Assembly: GCF_004004555.2 (NCBI RefSeq)
Contig: NZ_SACP01000025.1
Coordinates: 1 to 64,000, forward strand
Origin: Methylobacterium oryzihabitans
Lineage (GTDB): Bacteria; Pseudomonadota; Alphaproteobacteria; Rhizobiales; Beijerinckiaceae
Length of the DNA stretch: 64,000 bases
Direction: 5' to 3'
A program made the position numbers and the translations under genes. Of this stretch, positions 1 to 8,585 are shown one piece after another. How positions within the stretch are numbered: position 1 is the first letter of the stretch; each line of letters starts with the position of its first letter. A model generated the notes under the pieces. It was given only the letters and a program-made list of their open reading frames with translations. It searched no databases and had not been told where the DNA came from.

Positions 1-428
1 TCCTCTTGATGTCCAGCCTGGCTGCTCATCAACCGGAACTCGGACCAGGCTGACCCGCCGCCACACCTCGACACGCGCGCTCCTGCGCCAGCCGTGAAAT
101 CAAGCCCCAACCCGACAGGCTGCTAGCTCAGTCGGCATTGTGGCCCGCCGGTGATACGCAGGATGATGTCAGCGAGCTGAGTCGGCTCCTTAGTCGCGCC
201 GATAAGCAAGAAGGGGTGGACCCGGTACGCAGCGCTGTCGCTGCGATGTTTTTGCGGAACGGGATGAAACCGCCAGTCTGGGAGCAAGATGGATCGATTC
301 AAGAACCGTAAGAATCATGATTCGAACAAAGCCGAGGCACTCTCGTCTCGGTCCTAGGGTCAAAACTCAATCAGCTTGGCCGTGTGAAGGGCCGCTGAGG
401 GTGGGAAGCGGACACCCGCCCGGCGGGA
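1..428. other. Left-edge stretch without a confident gene
   Basis: No recognised gene lies here. The only coding-like trace is a minus-strand frame from about 302 (TTG) to a TAG at 123. It would encode about 59 residues with normal GC-rich codon use and includes the segment HPFLLIGATKEPTQLADIIL. An in-frame stop sits just upstream of the TTG, so it would be either a tiny gene or the tail of a decayed one. I do not recognise the peptide. The stretch lies next to IS remnants, so decay is plausible. Confidence 0.25.
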
Positions 429-902
429 TCAGTGATCCTCGGCGGTAGCTGGCGGCTGCATGAACTCGATCGCCGCGCCGTCAGGGCCAACGGCGTAGAT
501 CACCCGCGTTCCAGCCCGCGCACCGCTCGCGATCGGTTGCGGCGTGCCTTGCGCCTTCCAGCCGTAGGCGGCGATCCGCACCAGAAGCGCGTCGATGTCA
601 TCGACCACCAGGGCCAGATGCGCGAAGCCTGGGTCGAACGGCTTGGCTGGCACGCCTGGTCGGTCCGGACCTCGATACTCCAGGAGTTCGATCGTCTGAT
701 CCGCCAGCGAAACGATCGCCAGGCGCACCGTCGCCCCATGCGCTCCGGTTACTTGACCGAGGAACTCGCCCCCCATCTCGCCCGTCCGCACGAGGCGTGC
801 GCCGAGACCATCGATCCAGAACCGCAGTGCCTCGTCGAGGGAGCCGACCGCGAAGCCGACATGATCGGCGCGCTGCACGTGGATGCTCGTGTGTTCCGTC
901 AT
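429..902 (-). CDS. VOC-fold (glyoxalase/bleomycin-resistance superfamily) protein
   Basis: This is a 157-residue single-domain protein of the vicinal oxygen chelate superfamily, probably cytoplasmic. The first beta-alpha-beta half begins with RADHVGFAVGSLDEALRFW, and the second begins near FDPGFAHLALVVDDIDALL and ends with GPDGAAIEFMQ. His near residue 14, His near residue 100 and the Glu of IEFMQ sit where members of the family bind a divalent metal. The overall pattern resembles methylmalonyl-CoA epimerase and related proteins, but the substrate cannot be fixed from sequence. I chose the ATG at 902 (MTEHTSI) rather than an upstream Met, because the domain begins right after it. The gene stands alone at the edge of an IS-rich stretch. 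Confidence 0.75.
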   Translation of the reverse strand: MTEHTSIHVQRADHVGFAVGSLDEALRFWIDGLGARLVRTGEMGGEFLGQVTGAHGATVRLAIVSLADQTIELLEYRGPDRPGVPAKPFDPGFAHLALVVDDIDALLVRIAAYGWKAQGTPQPIASGARAGTRVIYAVGPDGAAIEFMQPPATAEDH

Positions 903-1026
903 GCAGGACGTTCTACCGGCAAAGGGGCCGCTCATCTGCAATGGGTCGAGAGCTGATCCTCACATTCTCAAGCTGATGGTTCTTGCTCGTTTTGCGTGGA
1001 CAACGGTGGATTGACCCGGGCCGCTG

Positions 1027-1506
1027 ATGGGTAGGGCTGTCCTCCCCATCGTGGATGGCATGGATATCCCCCTCGCCATCCCCGAGTGCCGTGTTGGGCG
1101 GTTCGTCGAGCAGCACGAGGATCACCTCGTCGTCCCGATGCGACTGGACGCAGCTAGTGGCCGATGCCCCGAGTGCGGGCATGCGAGCCGGTCCGTCCAT
1201 AGCCGCTACCACCGCTATCCCGCAGACCTGCCGGTGTCGGCATTGCAGACCAAGCTCCGCCTTGAGGTACGGCGGTTCTACTGTCGCAACCCGGCCTGCC
1301 AACGCCGGACCTTCGCCGAGGCGCCCATGACCCTCCTCGCACCACGCGCCCGGCGCACGCGGCGGCTTGGCGAGGCGCAGGCCAGGGTCGGCCTCGCATG
1401 CGGTGGTGCAGGCGGCGCGCGTCTCCTCGCGCACCTCCACATGCCGGCAAGCCGCGCGACCGTGCTGCGGCTCGTCACCCGCCTGCCGATGCCCGACGCA
1501 CCGGCT
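1027..1506 (+). pseudogene. ISL3-family transposase, N-terminal fragment cut by IS3 insertion
   Basis: About 160 residues remain of a transposase that is normally about 400-500 long. The N-terminal zinc-binding region of ISL3 transposases is visible: CPECGH near residue 47, a SRYHRY segment, and a second pair in YCRNPACQRRTF. Reading stops at a TGA (1507-1509) that belongs to the left inverted repeat of the next IS, so the gene was truncated by that insertion. No ISL3 sequence resumes beyond 2823, so the DDE catalytic half was lost, presumably by deletion. It cannot transpose by itself. Confidence 0.8.
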
Positions 1507-1556
1507 TGAATCGCCCCGGGTTTCCCGGAGGCTCCACCTTCTGAGAGGATGGAGCC

Positions 1557-1883
1557 ATGACGAAGCGAACAGCCCCGTTTTCCCCCGAGGTGCGCGAACG
1601 CGCCGTGCGGATGGTGCGCGAGCACGAGGGCGAGCACGGCTCGCAGTGGTCGGCGATCCAGTCGATCGCGGCTAAGATCGGCTGCTCGGGCGAGACGCTG
1701 AGGAACTGGGTGCGCCAGTCCGAGCGGGATCAGGGTGTACGTCCTGGCCAGACGACGGACGAACGCGAGCGGATCAAAGCACTCGAGCGGGAGAACCGCG
1801 AGTTGCGCCAGGCCAACGAGATCCTGCGCAAGGCGAGCGCGTATTTCGCCATGGCGGAGCTCGACCGCCGGTTTCGGCCATGA
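1557..1883 (+). CDS. IS3-family transposase OrfA (HTH protein)
   Basis: OrfA is 108 residues. It starts MTKRTAPFSPEVRERAVRMV and carries the transposase_8 helix-turn-helix (IQSIAAKIGCSGETLRNWVR, about residues 40-60). A leucine-zipper-like stretch, IKALERENRELRQANEIL, follows and is used for dimerisation and for making the fused OrfAB. The stop overlaps the OrfB start by four bases. It is intact and could still be made, but without functional OrfB it would act at most as an inhibitor of related elements. Confidence 0.88.
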   Translation: MTKRTAPFSPEVRERAVRMVREHEGEHGSQWSAIQSIAAKIGCSGETLRNWVRQSERDQGVRPGQTTDERERIKALERENRELRQANEILRKASAYFAMAELDRRFRP

Positions 1884-2784
1884 TCCGCTTCATCGACGAT
1901 CATCGAGAGGTCTACGGGGTCGAGCCGATCTGCAGGGTGCTGCCGATCGCCCCGTCGACCTACTACGTGCACGCTGCCCGACGTACTGACCCCGACAAGC
2001 AACCAGTTCGTACTCGCAGCGACGCCGTGTTGATGATCGAGATCAAGCGCGTGTTCGAGGCGAACTTCCGTGTCGACGGCGTGCGTAAGATCTGGCGGCA
2101 ACTGGCCCGTGAGGGGATCGTGGTCGCTCGATGCACGGTGCGCGGTTGATGCGCCGATTGGGCTTGGCGGGGGTGGTGCGTGGCAGGACCGTGCGCACCA
2201 CGATCCCCGACCCGGCCGCAGCTTGCCCCCTCGACCGCGTCAACCGTCAGTTCAAGGCTCCACGGCCGAACGCCCTGTGGGTCAGCGACTTCACGGACGT
2301 GGCGACGTGGTCGGGCTTCGTCTATGTGGCGTTCGTCATCGATGTGTTCGCCCGACGCATCGTCGGCTGGCGAGCCTCACGCAGCGCTCATGCAAGCTTC
2401 GTGCTGGATGCTCTGGAACAGGCGCTGCACGAGCGTCGTCCCGTTCAGGGCAGCGGGCTGGTGCATCACTCGGACCGCGGCTCGCAAGACTTGGCTTTGC
2501 GCTACACCGAGCGTCTGGCCGGAGCCGGTATCGAGCCATCGGTCGGCAGCGTCGGCGACTCTTACGACAACGCCTTGGCGGAGACGATCAACGGCCTGTT
2601 CAAGGCAGAGGTGATCCACCGACGCGGACCCTGGCGTTCCTTGGAGGCGGTCGAGTACGCCACCCTGGAGCGGGTCGACTGGTACAACCACCGTCGCCTC
2701 CTCGCGCCCATCGGCAACGTCCCTCCCGCCGAGGCCGAAGCGCGCTATCATGCCCACGTCGACGACCAAGCCCTGGCCGCCTGA
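1880..2784 (+). pseudogene. IS3-family transposase OrfB (DDE integrase), frameshifted
   Basis: The gene reads in one frame from 1880 to a TGA at 2147-2149, then continues in another frame to 2784. The first part carries the HTH_21 domain (YGVEPICRVLPIAPSTYY). The second carries the rve integrase core with its DDE residues visible: D in WVSDFTD, D in HHSDRGSQ and E in DNALAETINGLFK. Joining the frames at ARCTV restores the expected ARLMRRLGL, so a single base appears lost near 2140. A sequencing error is the alternative explanation. Confidence 0.85.
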
Positions 2785-2823
2785 CCCAAGCCAATCAGCC
2801 TCCGAAAAACCCGGAGCGATTCA

Positions 2824-3112
2824 TCTCAGACGAACTGGAGCTCTGCAGTCAGTCGGACTACTTAGTATCGCGATCCTCAAAGGGCCTTGCGCGACGATGC
2901 TGATTTACGAAGCACCAATAAGCAGCTATGCTAGCTAAGCACATCATCGGATTTCCGTACCAATTATTAATATTATGTGTATTCCTAATATATAGCCAGC
3001 TCATGAAAAAATATTCGAACTGAAGAAGAAAATCGACATGACTTGACGTCTCATTTCACTTAAGACACCGATAAGCGGATCTGGAACTCCGCAAGCACAG
3101 GGAACAAGTGAT
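2824..3112 (+). promoter_or_regulatory. AT-rich leader of the RTX-type gene
   Basis: No gene lies here. The stretch from about 2930 to 3010 is far richer in A+T than its surroundings, with runs such as ATTATTAATATTATG. That contrast suggests a promoter region of foreign origin for the gene starting at 3113. A ribosome binding site AGGGAA lies about nine bases before that ATG. I could not choose a convincing -35/-10 pair. Confidence 0.45.
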
Positions 3113-5215
3113 ATGAGCGCGCCGTTCGTTGCATTGAAACAGGGTAGCGAGTTCCTCGTCAACACCATTACTCAGGGCGAGCAGCGAAATTCTAAAATTG
3201 CTAACTTGACTAACGGTGGTTTCGTCATCTCCTGGGAGGATCACAGCGGCCAAGGTGGTGATACGAACCGTACTAACATCAAAGGGCAAATCTATAACGC
3301 AACAGGCGTTAAAATCGGCAGTGAATTCCTAGTCAATACCACGACATCTGAATTCCAGTTGAGACCTGAGATTACTGGGCTGACGAACGGTGGCTTCGTT
3401 GTCTCGTGGGAGGATAGCAGCCTACAGGGTGGCGACTCAAGCAGTCTTGCCATCAAGGCGCAGATCTACGATGCGAATGGTACGCGGTCTGGTAGTGAGT
3501 TCCTCGTCAACACCATTACCCCCGGTGCGCAGCAAAACTCCACGATCACGGGTCTGGCGAACGGCGGCTTCGTCGTTTCGTGGGAGGATCAAAGTGGTGT
3601 GGGGACTGACAGGGCCTTCGGACTCAAGGCACAGATCTATAGCTCGACCGGTACGAAGATTGGTGGAGAATTTCTCGTTAATACTATCACACAGGGCAGC
3701 CAAAGCTCCCCCAATATCACGGGATTGACGAATGGTGGCTTCGTCATTTCTTGGACTGACAATAGCGGTCAGGGTGGCGATGCGAGCGGCCTAGGCGTCA
3801 AAGCGCAGATCTACGATCCAACTGGCACCCGGGTCGGGACTGAGTTTCTCATCAACACCATCACGGATGGTGATCAGCGTGCGTCCACAATTGCATCTCT
3901 GACCGGAGGCGGCTTCGTTGTCTCATGGGAGGATAACAATTTCCAACGCGACGACCCAAATCGCGGGAACATCAAGGCGCAGGTCTATGACGCGTCGGGT
4001 ATGAAGGTCGATGGTGAATTCCTCGCAAATACCATCACTAAGGGCCTTCAGGAAAAGCCCACCGTCACTGGTCTGAGGAATGGAGGTTTCGTCATTTCAT
4101 GGACGGACCAGAGCGGCGTTCTTAGTTCGACTGGCATCCAAGTCAGAGCGCAAACCTTTGATGCGTCAGGCGCAAAGATTGGCGATGAATTCCTCGTCAA
4201 CACTATCGCACAGGGTAATCAGTCAAATTCCGGGATCACGAGTCTGACGGATGGCAGCTTCGTCGTCTCCTGGCGCGACAGCAGCGGCCAGGGAGGCGAC
4301 GCGAGCAGCGGTAGCATCAAGGCGCAGATCTTCGGGGTCTATAACGAAGTTGTCGGACGGGATGGTGTCAATGACCAACTCGTCGGCACGGCAGGCCGCG
4401 ATCGGCTGACTGGACTGTCAGGTAGTGATCGGCTCGATGGCGGCGTTGGTTCCGATTTGCTGATCGGCGGTCTCGGCAATGACACCTACGTGGTGGACGA
4501 CCCGGGCGACGTCGTGACCGAACTGGCCGGCCAGGGCTTCGACTCCGTCCTCACCAGCCTCGCCACCTACACCCTGGCCGACAACGTCGAATCCCTCGCC
4601 TACACCGGTCCCGGCAACTTCGTCGGCACCGGCAACGACCTCGCCAACCTCATCACCGGCGGCATCCGCAGCGACCGGCTCGATGGCGGTGCCGGCGCCG
4701 ACACGATGGTCGGCGGGATCGGCAACGAGACCTATATCGTCGACAATGCCGGCGACGTGGTGATCGAGCAGGCCGGCGAGGGCATCGACCGGGTGCTGGC
4801 GAGCACCAGCTACACGCTCGGCGACAACGTCGAGACGCTACAGTTCGGCACCAGCGCCTCGCTCGCCGGCACCGGCAACGACATCGCCAACCTCCTGGTC
4901 GGCAACCGCGGCGCCAACGTCCTCGACGGCCGGGGAGGGGCCGACACCCTGACCGGCGGGCTCGGCAACGACACCTTCGTGTTCCGGGCCGGCGAGACGA
5001 TCGGCGACACGGTGACGGACTTCGTGCGCGGGACGGACACGCTGGCGTTCTACGGCTTCGGGACCGACGCAGTGCTCTCGCATGGCGTGGGCAGCGACCT
5101 CTACACGGTGACCAGCGGCGACGGCCTGACGAGCGGCAGCTTCCGGCTGACCGGCGTCTCCGACCTCGACCTGTCGGCGGGCGCCGCCAACACCGACGCG
5201 CGCTTCTTCGCGTGA
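3113..5215 (+). CDS. RTX-type secreted protein with seven 57-residue repeats
   Basis: The protein has 700 residues and no Sec signal. Residues 11 to about 417 are seven tandem copies of a 57-residue unit with the pattern G-[SGTD]-EFLVNTIT...NGGF-V-[IV]-SW-[ET]-D...IKAQIYD. Residues about 425-640 hold hemolysin-type calcium-binding nonapeptides (for example GGLGNDTYVVD and GGLGNDTFVF) in three blocks, each followed by a DNVE-type strand. The C-terminus (about 640-700) looks like an uncleaved type I secretion signal region. Proteins of this shape are exported by type I systems, but no exporter lies in the window. The repeat half is much richer in A+T than the RTX half (switch near 4480), so the gene looks mosaic. 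The ligand or target of the repeats is unknown. Confidence 0.8.
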   Translation: MSAPFVALKQGSEFLVNTITQGEQRNSKIANLTNGGFVISWEDHSGQGGDTNRTNIKGQIYNATGVKIGSEFLVNTTTSEFQLRPEITGLTNGGFVVSWEDSSLQGGDSSSLAIKAQIYDANGTRSGSEFLVNTITPGAQQNSTITGLANGGFVVSWEDQSGVGTDRAFGLKAQIYSSTGTKIGGEFLVNTITQGSQSSPNITGLTNGGFVISWTDNSGQGGDASGLGVKAQIYDPTGTRVGTEFLINTITDGDQRASTIASLTGGGFVVSWEDNNFQRDDPNRGNIKAQVYDASGMKVDGEFLANTITKGLQEKPTVTGLRNGGFVISWTDQSGVLSSTGIQVRAQTFDASGAKIGDEFLVNTIAQGNQSNSGITSLTDGSFVVSWRDSSGQGGDASSGSIKAQIFGVYNEVVGRDGVNDQLVGTAGRDRLTGLSGSDRLDGGVGSDLLIGGLGNDTYVVDDPGDVVTELAGQGFDSVLTSLATYTLADNVESLAYTGPGNFVGTGNDLANLITGGIRSDRLDGGAGADTMVGGIGNETYIVDNAGDVVIEQAGEGIDRVLASTSYTLGDNVETLQFGTSASLAGTGNDIANLLVGNRGANVLDGRGGADTLTGGLGNDTFVFRAGETIGDTVTDFVRGTDTLAFYGFGTDAVLSHGVGSDLYTVTSGDGLTSGSFRLTGVSDLDLSAGAANTDARFFA

Positions 5216-5284
5216 CCTGGGCTGGGGGAGGGGGCGGTCGTCTCCCTCCCTCGGCTCTGCAAACTCGTTTGAATATACCCTAGT

Positions 5285-5346
5285 GAGACGCCAGCGTGAG
5301 ACGCTTTTCGCGTCTCGCAAGGGCTGCCTCGGCCGTTAAGAGACGC
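5285..5346. repeat. Four GAGACGC motifs upstream of the recombinase
   Basis: GAGACGC occurs at 5285-5291, 5298-5304 and 5340-5346, and inverted at 5310-5316. The middle pair can form a 7-bp stem with a TTTTC loop. The cluster lies 40-100 bases before the serine recombinase start. Resolvase-type enzymes bind clustered, partly inverted sites next to their own gene, so this may be its recombination site, its operator, or both. That role is inference. Confidence 0.45.
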
Positions 5347-5382
5347 CATGAACAGACGGTCTAGAGCCATCCGAGACAATCC

Positions 5383-5937
5383 ATGGCCCGCATCGGATAC
5401 GCCCGCGTCTCCACCACCCACCAGGACCTCGCCCTCCAGCTCGACACCCTCACGGCCGCAGGCTGCGACCTCGTCCGCGCCGAGAAGGTCTCCGGATCCA
5501 CCCTCGCCGGCCGGGCCGAGTTGCGCACCGTGCTCGACTTCATCGCCAAGGGCGACGCCCTCGTGGTCACCCGCATCGACCGCCTCGCCCGCTCGATCGG
5601 CGACCTCCAGGACATCGTGCGCGAGCTGCGTGCCAAGGGCGCGCGGCTTCAGGCGACGGAGCAGCCGATCGACACCGGCACGGCGGCCGGCAAGGCGTTC
5701 CTGGACATGCTGGGGGTGTTCGCCGAGTTCGAGACCAACCTGCGGCGCGAGCGCCAGCTGGAGGGGATCGCCAAGGCGAAGGCGGCGGGCGTCTACAAGG
5801 GCCGTCCGCCCTCGATCGACGCGGCGCAGGTGCGGGCGCTGAAGGCCGAGGGTGTCGGCCCGGCCGAGATCGCGCGCCGCCTCGGCATCGGCCGCGCCAG
5901 CGTCTACCGGATCCTCGATGCCAGGGCACAAGGCTGA
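5383..5937 (+). CDS. Serine recombinase (resolvase/invertase family)
   Basis: This 184-residue enzyme has the full small serine recombinase architecture. The catalytic domain begins MARIGYARVST, with the nucleophilic Ser at residue 10. It continues with a DALVVTRIDRLARS block carrying the conserved Arg pair, and a long dimerisation helix (FAEFETNLRRERQLEGIAKA). The C-terminal HTH (GVGPAEIARRLGIGRASVYR, about 157-176) follows KGRPP. Length matches Tn3 resolvases and Hin-type invertases. The ATG at 5383 was chosen because the family motif starts immediately after it. It could serve a lost transposon or an inversion switch. Clustered GAGACGC sites lie just upstream. Confidence 0.9.
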   Translation: MARIGYARVSTTHQDLALQLDTLTAAGCDLVRAEKVSGSTLAGRAELRTVLDFIAKGDALVVTRIDRLARSIGDLQDIVRELRAKGARLQATEQPIDTGTAAGKAFLDMLGVFAEFETNLRRERQLEGIAKAKAAGVYKGRPPSIDAAQVRALKAEGVGPAEIARRLGIGRASVYRILDARAQG

Positions 5938-5995
5938 GCCTGCAACCAGGCAGCCTTTCATCCGTTCCTAACCGCTTGGGTTTTTGCTATCGTCC

Positions 5996-6238
5996 ATGCC
6001 AACGGTTCTGCGGATCGGATCCCTTCGCGTGGTGATCTACCCGAACGATCATCGTCCCCCGCACGTCCACGTCATCGGCGAGGGCTGTGAGGCGGTGTTC
6101 AACCTCGACTGTCCCGAGGGGCCGGTCGAGATCCGCGAGAACCATGGCTTCTCGCTCAAGCGGGCCCAGGCGATCGCCCGGGCCCTGGAGGAGAACCTGG
6201 AGCAGCTCTGCGAAGCCTGGAGGACGATCCATGGATGA
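5996..6238 (+). CDS. DUF4160 protein
   Basis: This is an 80-residue protein of the DUF4160 family: MPTVLRIGSLRVVIYPNDHR followed by PPHVHV, the family's signature. It ends with an alpha-helical tail. DUF4160 genes are very often followed by a DUF2442 gene, as here, and the pair has been suspected of being a toxin-antitoxin-like module. Biochemical proof is not known to me. The gene overlaps the next by eight bases (ATGGATGA), which implies translational coupling. I used the ATG at 5996 rather than a TTG four codons earlier. Confidence 0.75.
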   Translation: MPTVLRIGSLRVVIYPNDHRPPHVHVIGEGCEAVFNLDCPEGPVEIRENHGFSLKRAQAIARALEENLEQLCEAWRTIHG

Positions 6239-6662
6239 GGCCGCGTTCGACCGGGCCAACCTCGAAGGGGATCGTGTCCGCAAGGCCGGTCCGCACGCCG
6301 TTGCGGCGCGCTACCTGGCGGCGCGCAAGCGCCTGGTGGTGGTGCTCTCGACGGGGGCCGAACTGGCCGTGCCCGTGGACGGCATCGAGGGGCTGGCCGG
6401 CGCTGCGCCCGAGGACCTGCGCGAGATCGAGGTCACGCCGGCGGGCCTGGGCCTGCACTTCCCGCGTCTCGATGCCGATGTCTACGTCCCGGCCTTGATC
6501 GAGGGCGTGACGGGCTCGGCGCAGTGGATGGCCCAGCAGCTCGGCCGCGCTGGCGGCTCGGTGCGATCGGAGCGCAAGGCGCAGGCGTCGCGGGAGAACG
6601 GCAAGCGCGGAGGGCGACCGCGGCAGCGCGACCGCGCACCGTTAGAAGGGCGAGGCCGGTGA
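6231..6662 (+). CDS. DUF2442 protein, partner of DUF4160
   Basis: The protein has 143 residues. Residues about 25-90 form a DUF2442 domain (YLAARKRLVVVLSTGAELAV ... PAGLGLHFPRLDADVYVPAL). The tail from about 110 is strongly basic (SERKAQASRENGKRGGRPRQ), as in antitoxins or DNA-binding accessory proteins. It is translationally coupled to the DUF4160 gene and closed by a strong hairpin at 6685-6740, so the two genes form a self-contained two-gene unit. The role as a DNA-binding or neutralising partner is inference. Confidence 0.72.
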   Translation: MDEAAFDRANLEGDRVRKAGPHAVAARYLAARKRLVVVLSTGAELAVPVDGIEGLAGAAPEDLREIEVTPAGLGLHFPRLDADVYVPALIEGVTGSAQWMAQQLGRAGGSVRSERKAQASRENGKRGGRPRQRDRAPLEGRGR

Positions 6663-6684
6663 TCGGGGCATGGTGGACAAGCCG

Positions 6685-6740
6685 AACCCTAAGCAAAAGG
6701 CCCCGCCGGCGTGAACCGGCGGGGCCTTTTGCTTAGGGTT
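6685..6740. terminator. 25-bp perfect inverted repeat, 6-base loop
   Basis: The left arm 6685-6709 and right arm 6716-6740 are exact reverse complements around the loop CGTGAA. The GC-rich core (GGCCCCGCCGG) is flanked by AAAA on the left arm and TTTT on the right, so it can end transcription in both directions. It sits between the plus-strand DUF4160/DUF2442 pair and the minus-strand RTX gene. Confidence 0.85.
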
Positions 6741-6857
6741 CCTGACAAGAACCCGCCCTGGCGCCTGCGAAGTGATTGAAATCGCGGAAGCGAAGGCGGA
6801 TCGAGAAGCGCTCTGTTCCCCCGGTTGAGCGCAGTGGCACTCCGCCGGGGAGATTTC

Positions 6858-8219
6858 CTACACGACTACGAAGTCGCTTGCCGAAAGGCTCGGATGCGTT
6901 GTCAACTCAGCAAATCGCACCGAAGCGCCTTGTCCCGAGCCATCCGCGTCATAGCTCAGGAAACCTGTTTGTCCGTCGTAAGCAAAATACTGCGAGAAGT
7001 CATTGGCTGATAATGTTCCAACGCTCAGGTTGTTGAAGGCGGTACTCGACAATTCTATCTTATCGGTACCCTGCACAAATTCTGCAATCGTGAACAACAA
7101 CCTGTCCCCGGGTGCCGAAGAAAACCGGAAGACGTCTGCGCCATCACCCCCGATCAGAGTGTCGTAGCCTGTTCCGCCATCCAGAATATCGTTTCCGGCA
7201 TTGCCGCTGAGCGCGTCACTGCGAACACCACTGATGAGTGTGTCGCCAAAGGCTGAGCCCTCGATCCTCTCGACACCGCCGTATGTATCGCCTTGAGCAT
7301 CACCGCCTTGACCGGTTCCGGTCGAAAGGTCGACCATCACCGCTGCGCTCGATTGACGATAGTCAACGGCGTCAAGGCCGTTTCCGCCGATGAAACGGTT
7401 CGCCCCAGCTCCGCTGATGAAGGTGTCGTCGTAAGCCGAACCGGTGGCACGCTCGATGCCGTTGTAGGTATCGCCTTCGGCATCGCTTCCTGCGCCGATC
7501 CCCGTCAGGAAGTTGACGACGACAGCCGCGTTGGCAGAACTGTAGTCGACCGTATCGGTCCCCAAGCCTCCGATCAGTTCGTCGGCTCCTGCGCTCCCCA
7601 TCAGGATGTCGTGACCTCGGCCGCCTTCCAGAACATCGCTGGTCGCTGCACCGGTGAGGGTGTCGTTGAAGGCCGAGCCGACCACCGCCTCGAAGCGAAG
7701 GTAGCTGTCGCCCTCGGCGTCGCCGCCGCTGCCGAGGCCGGTGGCGAGGTTGATGCTCACCGCCGCGGCCGAGGTCGAGTAGTCGAGCGCGTCGAAGCCA
7801 TCATGGCCGTCGAAGTGCTTCGCCTCGCTGCCGCTGACGAAGACGTCGTTGAGGCGCGTTCCCTGGAACTGCTCGATGCTGACGAAGGTGTCACCGGCCG
7901 CCTCGCCGGTATGCACGCCGGTCTTGAGGTTGAGGGTGAGGCCGGTCGCGCCGTAATAGTACGACACGCCGTCGTAGCCGGCGCCGCCGTCCATCCAGTC
8001 GGCACCGGTCCCGCCGTCGAAGCCGTCGTCGCCATCGCCGCCGATCAGGCTGTCGTCACCCGCCTGCCCGTACAAGGCGTCGATGCCGCCGCCGCCGATG
8101 ACCGTGTCGTTGCCGTCGCCGGCGGACACGGTGTCGTTGCCACCAAGCCCGGAGATCTGATCCGCACCGCTCGTACCATTCAGCACATCGTTGGCCGAGG
8201 TTCCCCAAATTTCTGCCAT
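6858..8219 (-). CDS. RTX-type calcium-binding protein (hemolysin-type repeats)
   Basis: This 453-residue protein has no Sec signal and starts MAEIWGTSANDVLNGTSGAD. Hemolysin-type nonapeptides GGxGxDxLx fill residues about 10-75 and 325-355. Between them lie three units of about 90 residues with the pattern LDYSTSAAAVSINLATG...GDAEGDSY...GSAFNDTL. The last 90 residues are an acidic, repeat-free tail typical of type I secretion substrates. It is presumably exported and folds on binding calcium. The first half is GC-rich and the last 300 bases are clearly less so. An AGAGG ribosome binding site precedes the ATG. It is divergently placed and unrelated in its units to the RTX protein at 3113. Confidence 0.85.
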   Translation of the reverse strand: MAEIWGTSANDVLNGTSGADQISGLGGNDTVSAGDGNDTVIGGGGIDALYGQAGDDSLIGGDGDDGFDGGTGADWMDGGAGYDGVSYYYGATGLTLNLKTGVHTGEAAGDTFVSIEQFQGTRLNDVFVSGSEAKHFDGHDGFDALDYSTSAAAVSINLATGLGSGGDAEGDSYLRFEAVVGSAFNDTLTGAATSDVLEGGRGHDILMGSAGADELIGGLGTDTVDYSSANAAVVVNFLTGIGAGSDAEGDTYNGIERATGSAYDDTFISGAGANRFIGGNGLDAVDYRQSSAAVMVDLSTGTGQGGDAQGDTYGGVERIEGSAFGDTLISGVRSDALSGNAGNDILDGGTGYDTLIGGDGADVFRFSSAPGDRLLFTIAEFVQGTDKIELSSTAFNNLSVGTLSANDFSQYFAYDGQTGFLSYDADGSGQGASVRFAELTTHPSLSASDFVVV

Positions 8220-8585
8220 GTAAGCCTCTACAACAATGCGACTGGGAAGTTCCCGTCATCGTATCTTGCGCAAGAATTTCTATGCAAAGAACATAACAGA
8301 TCCCCTTGCGAGATACACGATAGGATACTATGAGGAACTACAATCTATTTTGCAGATATCCATATCATACATTACGTAAAGCGAATCAAGGTAAATAATA
8401 ATTTACCACAGAAATATAAATTATTACCACATATGCTATGTATATGTATCTGATGAACTAGACATGATCCTCGATGGCAGCACAGACGCTGCACCGATCC
8501 GGTGCCGCGCGTCGTCGCCCTGCTGCTGCGCCTGATGGTGTCGCGCGGCATCGCCCCCGGCGAGGTCGGCGCCGGGTAGGGCCGG
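8220..8585. other. AT-rich gap with possible gene tail
   Basis: 8280-8460 is strongly AT-rich and contains the near-palindrome GGTAAATAATAATTTACC near 8391-8408. It probably carries the promoter of the RTX gene that starts at 8219. The last 80 bases return to high GC. There the plus strand reads VPRVVALLLRLMVSRGIAPG to a TAG near 8577, which may be the tail of a lost gene. No intact gene was seen. Confidence 0.4.

Larger units (their letters stand above)
1507..2823 (+). mobile_element. IS3-family insertion sequence, complete ends, inactive
   Basis: The element is 1317 bp and has the IS3 layout of OrfA and OrfB on the same strand. Terminal inverted repeats lie at 1507-1533 and 2797-2823 and match at 24 of 27 positions, beginning TG and ending CA as expected for IS3. 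I see no clear short target duplication (GGCT before, TCTC after), which fits a later deletion on one side. The OrfA stop and OrfB start overlap as ATGA, the usual arrangement for programmed -1 frameshifting into OrfAB. A second, accidental frameshift in OrfB (near 2140) probably inactivates it. Confidence 0.88.

Noticed and set aside
432..956. 174-residue plus-strand frame opposite the VOC-fold gene
   Set aside because: No domain and atypical composition; the minus strand has clear VOC motifs.
1507..2823. Target-site duplication of the IS3 element
   Set aside because: Bases next to the two ends (GGCT and TCTC) do not match convincingly.
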